Below, in pieces: positions 17,913 through 26,074 of a stretch of 64,000 nucleotides of DNA. Position numbers and translations under genes: made by a program. Position 1 is the first letter of the stretch. Every line of letters begins with the position of its first letter. The stretch lies in assembly GCA_944322095.1 (NCBI GenBank), contig CALUNU010000001.1, forward strand, positions 62,001 to 126,000, read 5' to 3'. The notes under the pieces were generated by a model, which ran no database searches, had not been told where the DNA came from, and was given only the letters and a program-made list of their open reading frames with translations. This DNA is from an uncultured Alloprevotella sp. (lineage in GTDB: Bacteria; Bacteroidota; Bacteroidia; Bacteroidales; Bacteroidaceae).

Positions 17913-17941
17913 GGTCTATGGATGATTGAAGGGTGAGGCAG

Positions 17942-17973
17942 CAAACTTACAAACTTTTTTCCGACCCGCCAAA
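17942..17973 (-). promoter_or_regulatory. promoter of the DUF4595-like lipoprotein gene
   Basis: Reverse-strand TTTG (17970-17973) and TAAGTTTG (17942-17949) are 20 bp apart, an excellent match to the Bacteroidetes consensus. The leader is about 25-30 nt. Confidence 0.65.
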
Positions 17974-18029
17974 CCGACAGGGGTGGCCGGCTGCGCCGCT
18001 TTCGCCCGTAAAACCGTTAAGGGCAGCGG

Positions 18030-18821
18030 TCAGTCGGCGTCGTGGCGCTTGGCCTCCTCCCAGATGGCGTCCATCTCGGCAAGCGTCATGTCGGTGAGCG
18101 CGCGCCCCTGTTTCAGCGTATGCTCTTCCAGATAGTTGAAGCGGCGGATAAACTTCTGGTTGGTGCGTTCCAGAGCGTTGTCGGGGTTGATTTTATAGAG
18201 CCTGGCGGCGTTTATCAGGCTGAAAAGCACGTCTCCCAGCTCGGCTTCGGCCTTCTGCTTGTCCATGTGCTCCACTTCGGCCTCAAATTCTGCAATTTCC
18301 TCCTTCACCTTTGCCCACACCTGGCGGCGTTCCTCCCAGTCGAAGCCCACGCCGCGCGCCTTGTCCTGTATGCGGTAGGCCTTGATGAGCGAAGGCAGCG
18401 CCTGCGGCACGCCTCCCAGCACGCTCCCGTTGCCATCTTTCTCCTGCTGCTTCAGCAGCTCCCACTGGCGGGTCACAAGGCTGGCGCTCTCCACCCCCTC
18501 GACGTTGCCAAACACGTGCGGATGGCGGAAGATGAGCTTGTCGCAAAGCTCGTTGCAGACGTCGGCCACGTCGAAAGCCCCCTTCTCCTGCCCGATCTTG
18601 GCGTAGAAAACGATGTGGAGCAGCACGTCGCCCAGCTCTTTGCAGATATTTTTGTTGTCGCTGCGCGTCAGGGCGTCGCACAGCTCGTAAACCTCCTCGA
18701 TGGTGTTGGGCCGCAGGCTTTCGTTCGTCTGCTTGCGATCCCACGGGCATTTCTCGCGCAGCTCGTCCATGACGTCGAGCAAACGACCGAATGCCTCCAA
18801 TTTTTCTTCGCGTGAATGCAT
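18030..18821 (-). CDS. mazG: nucleoside triphosphate pyrophosphohydrolase MazG
   Basis: A 263-residue protein with two MazG all-alpha domains, which hydrolyses NTPs/dNTPs to NMP and pyrophosphate and helps house-cleaning of non-canonical nucleotides. The metal-binding E-x-x-D type helices are seen twice, as ELGDVLLHIVFYAKI (domain 1) and ELGDVLFSLINAARL (domain 2); ECPWDRKQT-like CPWDRKQT marks the N-terminus. The start at 18821 (MHSREEKLEAFGRLL) fits the promoter at 18852-18882. The open frame continues upstream through repeat DNA and is not coding there. Confidence 0.94.
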   Translation of the reverse strand: MHSREEKLEAFGRLLDVMDELREKCPWDRKQTNESLRPNTIEEVYELCDALTRSDNKNICKELGDVLLHIVFYAKIGQEKGAFDVADVCNELCDKLIFRHPHVFGNVEGVESASLVTRQWELLKQQEKDGNGSVLGGVPQALPSLIKAYRIQDKARGVGFDWEERRQVWAKVKEEIAEFEAEVEHMDKQKAEAELGDVLFSLINAARLYKINPDNALERTNQKFIRRFNYLEEHTLKQGRALTDMTLAEMDAIWEEAKRHDAD

Positions 18822-18851
18822 ATACAAAAGCAGTTGATAGTTCCGAAGGGG

Positions 18852-18882
18852 CAAAGATAGCGAAAGGCGAGAGCAGCGCCAA
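18852..18882 (-). promoter_or_regulatory. promoter of mazG
   Basis: Reverse-strand TTG (18880-18882) and TATCTTTG (18852-18859) are 20 bp apart. The -7 box is the edge of a ~84-bp repeat that is duplicated immediately upstream, so an identical TATCTTTG recurs at 18936-18943. Confidence 0.6.
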
Positions 18883-19020
18883 GGAAAAGCTCGTTTTCCT
18901 TGGCATTGCCGAGCTGCCTCAATCTTGGGCGCAGCCAAAGATAGCGAAAGGCGAGAGGCAAGGCAAGAAAAAGCTCGCTTTTTCCGGCCTTGTCCGAGCT
19001 GCAGCTTATCTTCGTAAAAC
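18852..19020. repeat. tandem ~84-bp repeat carrying promoter-like boxes
   Basis: Two copies start at 18852 and 18936 (offset 84 bp). They share the 21-base opening CAAAGATAGCGAAAGGCGAGA and then a similar hairpin built on AAAGCTCG with flanking A- and T-runs, and a CCGAGCTGC segment. The pattern resembles an interspersed intergenic element I remember from Prevotella and Bacteroides promoters. The remaining DNA to 19165 holds no gene that I can see. Confidence 0.7.
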
Positions 19021-19165
19021 AAGCCGCCATCTTCGTGGCAACGTATAACGCGCTCACGCAGATGGCGGCTAAGGGCGGGTGGCGGTGGCTCCTTTCGACA
19101 GCTCGGACAATTAAGGCAGGGCGGCGTCGAAGCAGTTTACGCCATGCGCCAAGCAGCGCCCACGC

Positions 19166-19870
19166 TCATCGATGAAATTTATACCGTAACCAAACCACTC
19201 CGTCGTCCATCGTTTCAGCCGAAAGCAGTTCGAGCCGCTGCCCTTGCGCGGGGTTGCCCCTGCCGACGTAGTGGAAGATAGACGTAGAGTCGGCCGATCC
19301 GTCGATGCCCGGGTAAACAACAAGGCTCAGTTCGTCAATCAGCCCGGCTTCGAGGAACGCTCCGTCTATGATACCGCCGCCTTGCAGCGAGAGCCGCTCC
19401 ACGCCGAACGCTTCTGCCAAGGTCTGCATGGCCGAGCGCAGGTCTTTCCCATCGTGCCCGGCAAAGAGGTAAGAAACACCTTGGTCGCGCAGATGCTGTA
19501 AGTAGGCAGCGGGAGCCGTTTCGGTCAGAATGGTAACGATGCTGTCGCCTCTGACGGTGGAACGTTCAAAAAGAATGTCTGCTTCCGGGTCGGCCACCAC
19601 AAAGAGGCGGTCGGACGAGCGGCGGGCCACAAAAGGTTCCGGCCCGGCCGACGGCGTGGGGTCGGCGGCAGGAAATTTCTGAGGAAAACATCCTTCGCAC
19701 AACGTGTTTTTGCCGAACATCCAAGCGTCGGTATTCAGCCGCCGGCCGATGGCGGCGTAGATGCCCATCAGTTCGCCTTTACTTTTTCCATCAAACGGCT
19801 CCGTCCAGCGGTCGGTCAGCAACCGGCCGTCGACCGACCCCATTATGTGGCAAACAATGCGTGGATACAT
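19166..19870 (-). CDS. RibD C-terminal / dihydrofolate reductase-like oxidoreductase
   Basis: A 234-residue protein of the RibD_C/DHFR-like reductase fold. It has the N-terminal strand YPRIVCHIMGSVDGRL (family: strand-loop with SxDG), a central VVADPEADILFERS region and the NADPH-binding LSLQGGGIIDGAFLEAGLIDELSL (family: xEGGxxLxxxLLxxxLVDEL). It probably reduces a pteridine- or riboflavin-like substrate or acts on another small molecule with NADPH; the true substrate is not evident. It has no signal peptide. It is the last gene of the run starting at 24061, 59 bp after the DUF362 gene. Confidence 0.8.
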   Translation of the reverse strand: MYPRIVCHIMGSVDGRLLTDRWTEPFDGKSKGELMGIYAAIGRRLNTDAWMFGKNTLCEGCFPQKFPAADPTPSAGPEPFVARRSSDRLFVVADPEADILFERSTVRGDSIVTILTETAPAAYLQHLRDQGVSYLFAGHDGKDLRSAMQTLAEAFGVERLSLQGGGIIDGAFLEAGLIDELSLVVYPGIDGSADSTSIFHYVGRGNPAQGQRLELLSAETMDDGVVWLRYKFHR

Positions 19871-19929
19871 ATCATTTCAGTTAAGCTTATTTCTTTTCGT
19901 TGCGTTCAAAATCAGCTTGTCAAAGCGTC

Positions 19930-21036
19930 TCACATGATGGTCGTCTTACGTCCGTTGACAATATACACACCGGGCGTAAGCGAGTCGAGGCTCTTTGCAT
20001 TTGTCAGCAGCTTTATGCCGTCAACGGTGAACACGTTATAGCGTTGCAGCGTGTTTTCGACAGCCGTTTGAGAAATGCCCGTACTTTCATCTATGTCGAT
20101 GAGATTGTAAGAAGTTGTGCCAAGACCGATCTGCTCCGCATAATCGACGATGTGCGTGCCATGCTGACGGTTGATGCGCTGAATGAGCGGTCCGCTGTCG
20201 TCGCCTGCTACTGACTGGTGGTTGAACACAAGGTCGAGACACGCCTTATCCAACGCCACTGGGTCGAGCGAGGCAAGAATGCCGATGTCGTGCATTTGCG
20301 GTGCCGAGGGATTGCCGTCGCAGTCGCAATCCACTGACAAGTTGTTCATTACATTGATGTAAATCACCTTGCCGCCGAAGTAGTTGTGTACGGCTTGCGC
20401 CGCAGCAGCCATCGATTCGAGAAAAGCGTCCTGCCCCCGGTGGTTGTTGAACACCTGGCCGGGGTTGCTGTATTCGCCGGCCGTGTGAATGAGCGTCTTG
20501 CCCTCGCGAGAGGCCATACCGATGCTTTGGTTCTTCAGTACGCCGCCGAAGCCACCCATGGCATGCCCTTTGAAGTGGGCAAGGTTTATCAGGAAGTCGT
20601 AGTTGGCGATATGGCTGCCCACACGGTCGAACTGCATGTGGGTCTTATCCTGTACGGGAATGTCGAGACTTCCGTCTTCGTCCATGATGTCAACCGGTGC
20701 TACCTCGGTGAAACCACGCTCGGCGATGGCGCGGCGGTGGCTTTCCGTGTTGGAACGGTTGCCTTGGTATGCCGTGTTACATTCGACGATGGTACCGCCA
20801 GTTTCGTCCACGAGTCCTTTGATGAACTCGGGGCGCAGGTAATTCGTGCGCGACGATTCGCCGGTACTTATCTTTATGGCCACCCTCCCCGTCGGCTTTA
20901 CGCCGAGGGCATGGTAAATCCTGACGAGCGACTCGGGCGTAATTTCAGACGTGTAGTACACGTTTGCCGGCGTTTGCGCCAGCACGCATGTCAGCCCCAT
21001 TAAGAGCATGACAGACAGTAAGCATATTCTTTTCAT
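19930..21036 (-). CDS. exported DUF362 protein with a C-terminal sorting-like tail
   Basis: A 368-residue protein with a Sec signal peptide (cleavage after about VLA, residue 20) and a DUF362 domain (about 40-300: GRVAIKISTGES, the NYDFLINLAHFKGHAMGGFGG region, LASLDPVALDKACLDLV). DUF362 proteins are often tied to Fe-S or redox biology, but this one has no ferredoxin domain and only a few Cys (DCDCDG). The last ~45 residues (YNVFTVDGIKLLTN...PGVYIVNGRK) look like the beta-rich tail of exported Bacteroidales proteins, similar to the end of type IX secretion CTDs. It follows the flavodoxin gene by 10 bp. Confidence 0.8.
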   Translation of the reverse strand: MKRICLLSVMLLMGLTCVLAQTPANVYYTSEITPESLVRIYHALGVKPTGRVAIKISTGESSRTNYLRPEFIKGLVDETGGTIVECNTAYQGNRSNTESHRRAIAERGFTEVAPVDIMDEDGSLDIPVQDKTHMQFDRVGSHIANYDFLINLAHFKGHAMGGFGGVLKNQSIGMASREGKTLIHTAGEYSNPGQVFNNHRGQDAFLESMAAAAQAVHNYFGGKVIYINVMNNLSVDCDCDGNPSAPQMHDIGILASLDPVALDKACLDLVFNHQSVAGDDSGPLIQRINRQHGTHIVDYAEQIGLGTTSYNLIDIDESTGISQTAVENTLQRYNVFTVDGIKLLTNAKSLDSLTPGVYIVNGRKTTIM

Positions 21037-21046
21037 ACGGCCATCT

Positions 21047-21757
21047 TTATTTTAATACCTTATGCGATTTGCCATTTTTGCTGACAATAAACACCCCGTG
21101 CGAGGCTTCTTCGTTTTTTACAACCCGTCCCGACAAATCGTAAGTCACGTTGTTCTTGTCTCCTTGGGTTGCCGAAACGTTGTTTATGCCGGTGCTTCCG
21201 CCGTTTTCTTCCCACTCATCGTTGATAGAGTTGAGCCACGCCTGCACGCCGCTTGTCTGGCCACTCCTTGCCCCCAAGCCGGTGAGGTGGGCGGCGTCGG
21301 GCGTGAGGTCTACGATTTTCTGCAGCGTCTCGTCGCGGAAAGTGGATGCGTAAGTGCAGAAGGGAACGACGGTTTTCCCCTTAAAGTCGTAGCTTTCGGC
21401 AAAGGTGGAAATAATCATCGGGGCGGTGTGCCACCATACGGGGCAACCGATGAACACGATGTCGTAATCGTTCCAGTTCTCCACCGTAGAGGCTATGGCC
21501 GGGCGTGCGTCGTTGTCGCGCTCTTCAAGGGCAACCTCGGTGCATTCGGTGTAGTCGGTGGGATAGGGCGTAACAGGCTCTATGCGGAAGAGGGTGCCGC
21601 CCGTGAGGCGCTGTATTTCCTGAGCCACCCGCTGCGTGTTGCCGCTCCACGAGAAATATGCAATCAGCACGCGTTGCCCGCCAAAATAACTTTCTTGTGC
21701 GCTTGCGCCCGACGCAAGCATAACCAACATGGCCAATAGCGTTACTAACTTTTTCAT
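21047..21757 (-). CDS. exported flavodoxin with a C-terminal sorting-like tail
   Basis: A 236-residue protein. It has a signal peptide (residues 1-20, SGASA-Q) and a flavodoxin domain with the FMN phosphate loop YFSWSGNTQ (about 34-42), the GCPVWWHTAPM loop and FCTYAS. A linker and a tail of about 45 residues (TGINNVSA..., YDLSGRVV, HGVFIVSKNGKSHKVLK) match the style of Bacteroidales C-terminal anchoring/sorting tails. Flavodoxins carry one electron pair on FMN and are normally cytoplasmic, so the signal peptide is remarkable. A second, tail-less copy lies at 24246-24782. It sits between the hydrolase and DUF362 genes with gaps of 27 and 10 bp. Confidence 0.88.
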   Translation of the reverse strand: MKKLVTLLAMLVMLASGASAQESYFGGQRVLIAYFSWSGNTQRVAQEIQRLTGGTLFRIEPVTPYPTDYTECTEVALEERDNDARPAIASTVENWNDYDIVFIGCPVWWHTAPMIISTFAESYDFKGKTVVPFCTYASTFRDETLQKIVDLTPDAAHLTGLGARSGQTSGVQAWLNSINDEWEENGGSTGINNVSATQGDKNNVTYDLSGRVVKNEEASHGVFIVSKNGKSHKVLK

Positions 21758-21784
21758 AACGATTTTCTTTTATGGGGTTAGACT

Positions 21785-22882
21785 TTAAAGATGTTTCCCA
21801 AAAAACTCCGTCAGCTTGCTCACAGCTTTGTCCACATACTCAGGCACCCAGTATGTCTGGATGTGCCGTGCGCCGGGGATGAGGAACAGCTCCTTGTCGT
21901 TCGTGCCCGTGGCTTTGCTGAAACATTGCTCGGTCATATAGAACGTGTCGGCATTGCTGCCCGCCATCATCAGGAGAGGTTGGTTGATGAGATACATTCC
22001 CTCGCTCGCATCGAACGCCATCAAGTCCACCAGACTGCTCTTGGTGTAGCGGAAGGTGGAGCCGGGATGAGCGTGGGTTTGGAGATAATACTCGTAGCCG
22101 TCGCGGTAGAGGTCGAACGGGAGCTTTTTCGCCTGCTCCGGCGTCATGCCGCTCATGTCGCCCACATATTCGGGAGCCTCTCCGTTGGCTTCCTTCTGGC
22201 GGGCGGCGCAGGCATCGGCAAGGCGCTTTTGCACATCGCCCATTTGCGAATCGAGAAACCCGTTGCGGCGCACCAGCCCGGAGTTGAACATACTGAGCGT
22301 GGCAACTGCCTTGAAGCGTTTGTCGGTCTGCGCGGCTTTCAGCGTATAGCCGCCACCGCCACAGATGCCGAGAATGCCGATGCGCTTTGCATCCACGCCG
22401 GGATACTGCGCCAAGATGTCGGCAGCACGGTGGATATCTTCAATGCGGCTGGCAGGCTTGTCCACGCCAGGCGGCTCACCTTCGCTTCCTCCCTGATAGG
22501 CGGCGTCGAAGGCAAGGCAGATGTAACCCTGCTCTGCCATCCGCTGGCTGTACAACCCGGCCACCTGCTCTTTGCAGCCTCCGTTGGGATGTGCCACGAC
22601 AAGGGCGGGATAAGCCTTTGCCGCGTCGTAACCGGCAGGCGTATAAACGTTGGCTACGATCTTTAAGCCGCCGAGGTCGTAGGCAATGCGGTGAATGTTC
22701 ACCTTGCCTGGCTCGTTTTTGGTGATGGCTCCCCGATATACCAATCCGAAGGGGTTGCTGTTGGGGCTTTTAAGGGTGGAAAAGTCCACCGGCGTAAATG
22801 CTTGCTTAGTCTGTGCGACGGCGGAGCCTGCCAGCATCAAAGCGGCGGCACCGCACAACAGCGATTTGAATATTGGCTTCAT
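21785..22882 (-). CDS. exported alpha/beta hydrolase (dienelactone hydrolase-like, Cys nucleophile)
   Basis: A 365-residue protein with a signal peptide (SAVA-Q) and an alpha/beta hydrolase fold similar to the YcjY/dienelactone hydrolase branch. The oxyanion region is VVAHPNGG. The nucleophile elbow is LGICGGGG, so the nucleophile appears to be Cys, not Ser. The acid/His end is [10 protein letters not shown] and [11 protein letters not shown]. Substrates in this branch are diverse (lactones, esters). It follows the alcohol dehydrogenase gene by 24 bp, suggesting a role on the same kind of molecule. Confidence 0.82.
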   Translation of the reverse strand: MKPIFKSLLCGAAALMLAGSAVAQTKQAFTPVDFSTLKSPNSNPFGLVYRGAITKNEPGKVNIHRIAYDLGGLKIVANVYTPAGYDAAKAYPALVVAHPNGGCKEQVAGLYSQRMAEQGYICLAFDAAYQGGSEGEPPGVDKPASRIEDIHRAADILAQYPGVDAKRIGILGICGGGGYTLKAAQTDKRFKAVATLSMFNSGLVRRNGFLDSQMGDVQKRLADACAARQKEANGEAPEYVGDMSGMTPEQAKKLPFDLYRDGYEYYLQTHAHPGSTFRYTKSSLVDLMAFDASEGMYLINQPLLMMAGSNADTFYMTEQCFSKATGTNDKELFLIPGARHIQTYWVPEYVDKAVSKLTEFFGKHL

Positions 22883-22906
22883 TGTCTTTGCTTTTTATAA
22901 ATACAA

Positions 22907-24061
22907 CTACATACGCTCTTTCAATACCTCAAACAGCTCCTCCCTCGTAAATTGCTTGCAGCAGCCCGGCGTGAGGATACAAGTGTCGGCAGCGGCATGC
23001 AGAATACCCTCGTCCGTAATGCCCAGTTCGCTCCAACGGGTAGGCAGTCCAATTTCCTTAATAAAGGCTTCGAGGGCGTCGATGCCGAGGGCGGCAGTCT
23101 GCTCCACGGTGTCGCCTTTCACGCCCCACACCCGTTCGGCCATGCGCGCCAGCTTTTCCTTGCCTTCGGAGAGCAGGTGGCGATAGAGCGCGGGATGGAT
23201 GACGGCCAAAGCCCGCCCGTGGTTGCAGTCGGTGTAGGCCCCCACGGCGTGTTCCAGCATGTGGCATTGAAAGTCGGTCTGCTTGCCCAGCTTCAGCAGG
23301 CTGTTTTCGGCAAGGGCGGCGTCCCACATCAGTTCGCCCCGTGCAAAGTCGTCGTCGGGGTTGGCAATCAGGGCACGCAGGTTCTTCACGACGTTGCGCA
23401 TCACAGCCTCGCCCAGTTCGTCGGACACGTTATCGGTTTGCGGCTGGCCCATATAGGTTTCCATGCAGTGGCTCAGCGTGTCGAACGCGCCGCTGACCAC
23501 TTGCCCCATAGGGAGCGACAGGGTGAGGTCGCTGTCGAGGATGGCAAAGTCGTAGTAGGCTCCGACCAGCGGTTGCTTCAGCCGCTTTTCGGTGTGGGTG
23601 ATGACGGCCCCGTTGTTCTGCTCAGCGCCCGTGCCTGAAGCCGTAACCACGGCACCCATTGGCACAAACTCGGTGGGGAACTGGTGCTTTGTGTACTGCA
23701 TCTCCCAGATGTCCTCGTCCAGCTTGGCCGCGGCCGACACGACCTTGCAGCAGTCGATGACCGACCCGCCGCCTACGGCCAGGATAAAATCGATGCCCCG
23801 TTCGCGCACCAGCCGTGTGCCCTCCTGCACCTTGTCGTAGGTGGGGTTGGGCTTAATGCCGCCAAAGTCCACCACCCGTTTGCTACACTCGTGCAGCCAG
23901 CCCTGCAGCCGGTCGTAAAGCCCCGTGCGCTTCAGCGAACCGCCGCCGTAGGCCAGCAGCACGTTGGGGCCCACACGTTTCATCTCCTCCTTGATGGCGC
24001 TCTCGGCGCACCCCTTGCCAAAGTGTTGGCGCACGGGGTATTCGTAAGTAAAGTTGTTCAT
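22907..24061 (-). CDS. iron-containing alcohol dehydrogenase, YqhD/BdhA-like
   Basis: A 384-residue group III alcohol dehydrogenase. The NAD(P)-binding AVGGGSVIDCCKV and the metal-binding His residues (SHCMETYMGQ, HMLEHAVGAYTDCNHG) are present. N-terminal NNFTYEYPVRQHFGKG is typical of YqhD and the butanol dehydrogenases, which reduce aldehydes such as acrolein, glyoxal, methylglyoxal or furfural with NADPH. It is cytoplasmic, has no signal, and heads the run hydrolase-flavodoxin-DUF362-RibD-like. The 184-bp gap upstream should hold its promoter, but I see no clear -7 box there. Confidence 0.92.
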   Translation of the reverse strand: MNNFTYEYPVRQHFGKGCAESAIKEEMKRVGPNVLLAYGGGSLKRTGLYDRLQGWLHECSKRVVDFGGIKPNPTYDKVQEGTRLVRERGIDFILAVGGGSVIDCCKVVSAAAKLDEDIWEMQYTKHQFPTEFVPMGAVVTASGTGAEQNNGAVITHTEKRLKQPLVGAYYDFAILDSDLTLSLPMGQVVSGAFDTLSHCMETYMGQPQTDNVSDELGEAVMRNVVKNLRALIANPDDDFARGELMWDAALAENSLLKLGKQTDFQCHMLEHAVGAYTDCNHGRALAVIHPALYRHLLSEGKEKLARMAERVWGVKGDTVEQTAALGIDALEAFIKEIGLPTRWSELGITDEGILHAAADTCILTPGCCKQFTREELFEVLKERM

Positions 24062-24245
24062 ATGAAGTTTCTTTTTAATATAACAGATATACGCCCGGAT
24101 GCTGTGACGTTTTCCTCGTTCCCGCGTCTATTCTATAAACTGTGGGTTCGTCCGTGCGGCGCCGTTGCCTTCCGCATAGTTGCGCGTGGCGCAGTCGACG
24201 CGGCCCCCGCTTCTTCATATCGTGCAGGTTTTCTCTCTTGTCTGT

Positions 24246-24782
24246 TTATTTTATCATCTTAATCTCCCGCAGCCATTGCGTCAGCCCTTTCGTGTCGCGG
24301 TTCACGGCGCCGTAGCCTTTCAGGTGCTTGGCATCGGGCGTGAGCGCCACAATCTTGGCCAGCGTCTCGTCGCGGTAGGCCGAGGCGTAGGTGCAGAAGG
24401 GGACGACGGTCTTGCCCCGGAAGTCGTAGCTCTCGGCAAAGGTGTTGATAATCATCGGGGCGGTCCACCACCACACGGGGCAGCCGATGAAGATGGTGTC
24501 GTACGAGTCCCAGTCGGCCACCCGGTTCTTGATGGCGGGGCGGGCGTCCGTCTCCTTTTCTGTCTTTGCCACTTCGGTGCAGGGTTTGTAGTCGGTGGGG
24601 TACGACTTTGCGGGTTCGATGCGGAAGAGGGTGCCGCCCGTCTGGCGGGCAATCTGCTGGGCCACGTACTGCGTGTTGCCGCTCCAACTGAAGTAAGCTA
24701 CCAACGTTTTTCCCGTCTGTGCGCTGAGCGCTGTTACGCCCGTCAGGAGGAGGGCGACGAGGGTGAAGAGTTTTGTTTTCAT
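24246..24782 (-). CDS. exported flavodoxin
   Basis: A 178-residue paralogue of the protein encoded at 21047-21757. It has a signal peptide (residues 1-21, TALSA-Q), the phosphate loop YFSWSGNTQ, FRIEPAKSYPTDY, the FMN-binding GCPVWWWTAPM and FCTYAS, then ends after the domain without the sorting-like tail. As an exported flavodoxin it would be periplasmic. It lies 108 bp after the frameshifted hydrolase gene and may belong to the transcript that starts at the BASS transporter. Confidence 0.9.
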   Translation of the reverse strand: MKTKLFTLVALLLTGVTALSAQTGKTLVAYFSWSGNTQYVAQQIARQTGGTLFRIEPAKSYPTDYKPCTEVAKTEKETDARPAIKNRVADWDSYDTIFIGCPVWWWTAPMIINTFAESYDFRGKTVVPFCTYASAYRDETLAKIVALTPDAKHLKGYGAVNRDTKGLTQWLREIKMIK

Positions 24783-24890
24783 GTTCGTTCTTATGTATTT
24801 TAAGTTTGTCCGTTTGTTAGGCGGATCCGTCCGCTATGCCGCCCGTCAGAGGGAGGGGCGGGAGCAGCGGCCCCGGGATGGCGAGAGCCG

Positions 24891-26064
24891 TTAGTCCAGC
24901 TTTTTCTCTTTCAGCCAGGCGGAGAGCAGGTCGGCAAGCTGCACGTTGTTCTTCTCGGTAAAGAGGAAGTGGAAGTTGCCCCTGATGCCTTGTTCGGGCA
25001 GGTGCACCACCGTGGCGTCGCCGCCGTGGCGGTTGATGCACGCGGCAAACAAGCGCGCCATCCTGAGGCGTACGCGCCAGCTGTCCATTGCCCAGTTGTT
25101 GCTCGGCCGGTCGGGGATGTAGTCGCCATAGTAGATGACGATGGGGATGCGGGTGAGCTTCGCGAAGTCGGCCGGGGCGATGGATGTTGCCCCCAAAGCT
25201 CCGAACGGACTGATGGTGGGCAGGGGTGCGGGCGTTTCGCCTTCGGGAAAGACAAAGCCGCTGCCCGGCTCGTAGGCAACGATGGCGCGCACCTTGTTGC
25301 TCTTGATGGCTGCGTGCCAGCCCGGCCCGCCGCCCTGCGAGTGGGTGACGAGGATGCCGCCGCCAATTTTCTCCATCAGGGCTGCCACGTCGGCTGCAAT
25401 CAGCTCTTCGTCGTAGGCGCCCGTGTTGGGCGTGATTTGGCGGAAAAACTGGTCCAGCGCTTCGGCCGACTGTGGAAACTGGCTGCCGTCGTAAAGCTTT
25501 GGCCAGATGCCCATGCGGAAGTTTTCGAACCAGAACTGGTCGTCGGCCGTGGCTTTGATGGTTTCGTCCACCGTGCTGCGTCCGGCGCAGCCCCGGCGTG
25601 GCTGGTCTATCAGGTAGACGCCGAAGTCACGGCGCAGGAAGAGCGTGGAAAAGCCCTCGCGGCCGTCGGGCGTGCTTTCCCACGTCTTGGCCGATTTGCC
25701 CTGCCCCGTGCAGGAAGACAAGCGGGTTCTTGCGGGCGCCCACCGGGATTTGGTACGACACGTAGGCGTGGTCGCCGTGCAGGGTCTGGCCGTCTGCCTT
25801 CAGCGGCTGGTGCGTGTTGTAGGTGCCCGGCTCCGTCTTTACCGAGCCGCCAACCATGAAACTGCCTTGCTCGCGGATGGCCAGGATGCTGTTGGCTGCT
25901 GCCTCTCCGAGCGCTCCGGGCCGCGCGCCGCCACAGCCTGCGCACAAGGCCAGCAGGGTGAGCAGGAAGATGCAATGAATGCGTTTGCCCCTCGTGCGGC
26001 CTTTCTTGTGCCCGGCATAGCCGGAGCAAGCTTTGCTCTGCTTTCTCTTTGTCGAAATGTTCAT
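24891..26064 (-). pseudogene. alpha/beta hydrolase lipoprotein gene with a frameshift
   Basis: Two overlapping reverse frames together make one exported hydrolase. The upstream frame starts at 26064 (MNISTKRKQSK), has a lipobox (LLALCAGCGG) and reads to NPLVFLHGAGQ, the oxyanion block. The downstream frame continues with SAKTWESTPDGREGF, IDQPRRGCAGRST, the nucleophile elbow VTHSQGGG and the C-terminal His region (GDATVVHLPEQG). The change of frame falls at the AAA/TTT run at 25695-25697: removing one base restores a family-like HGAGQSAKTW. Either the gene is inactivated, expression is phase-variable through the run, or it is a sequencing error. Family members are esterases of unknown substrate. 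Confidence 0.8.
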
Positions 26065-26074
26065 GCTTTTGTGT

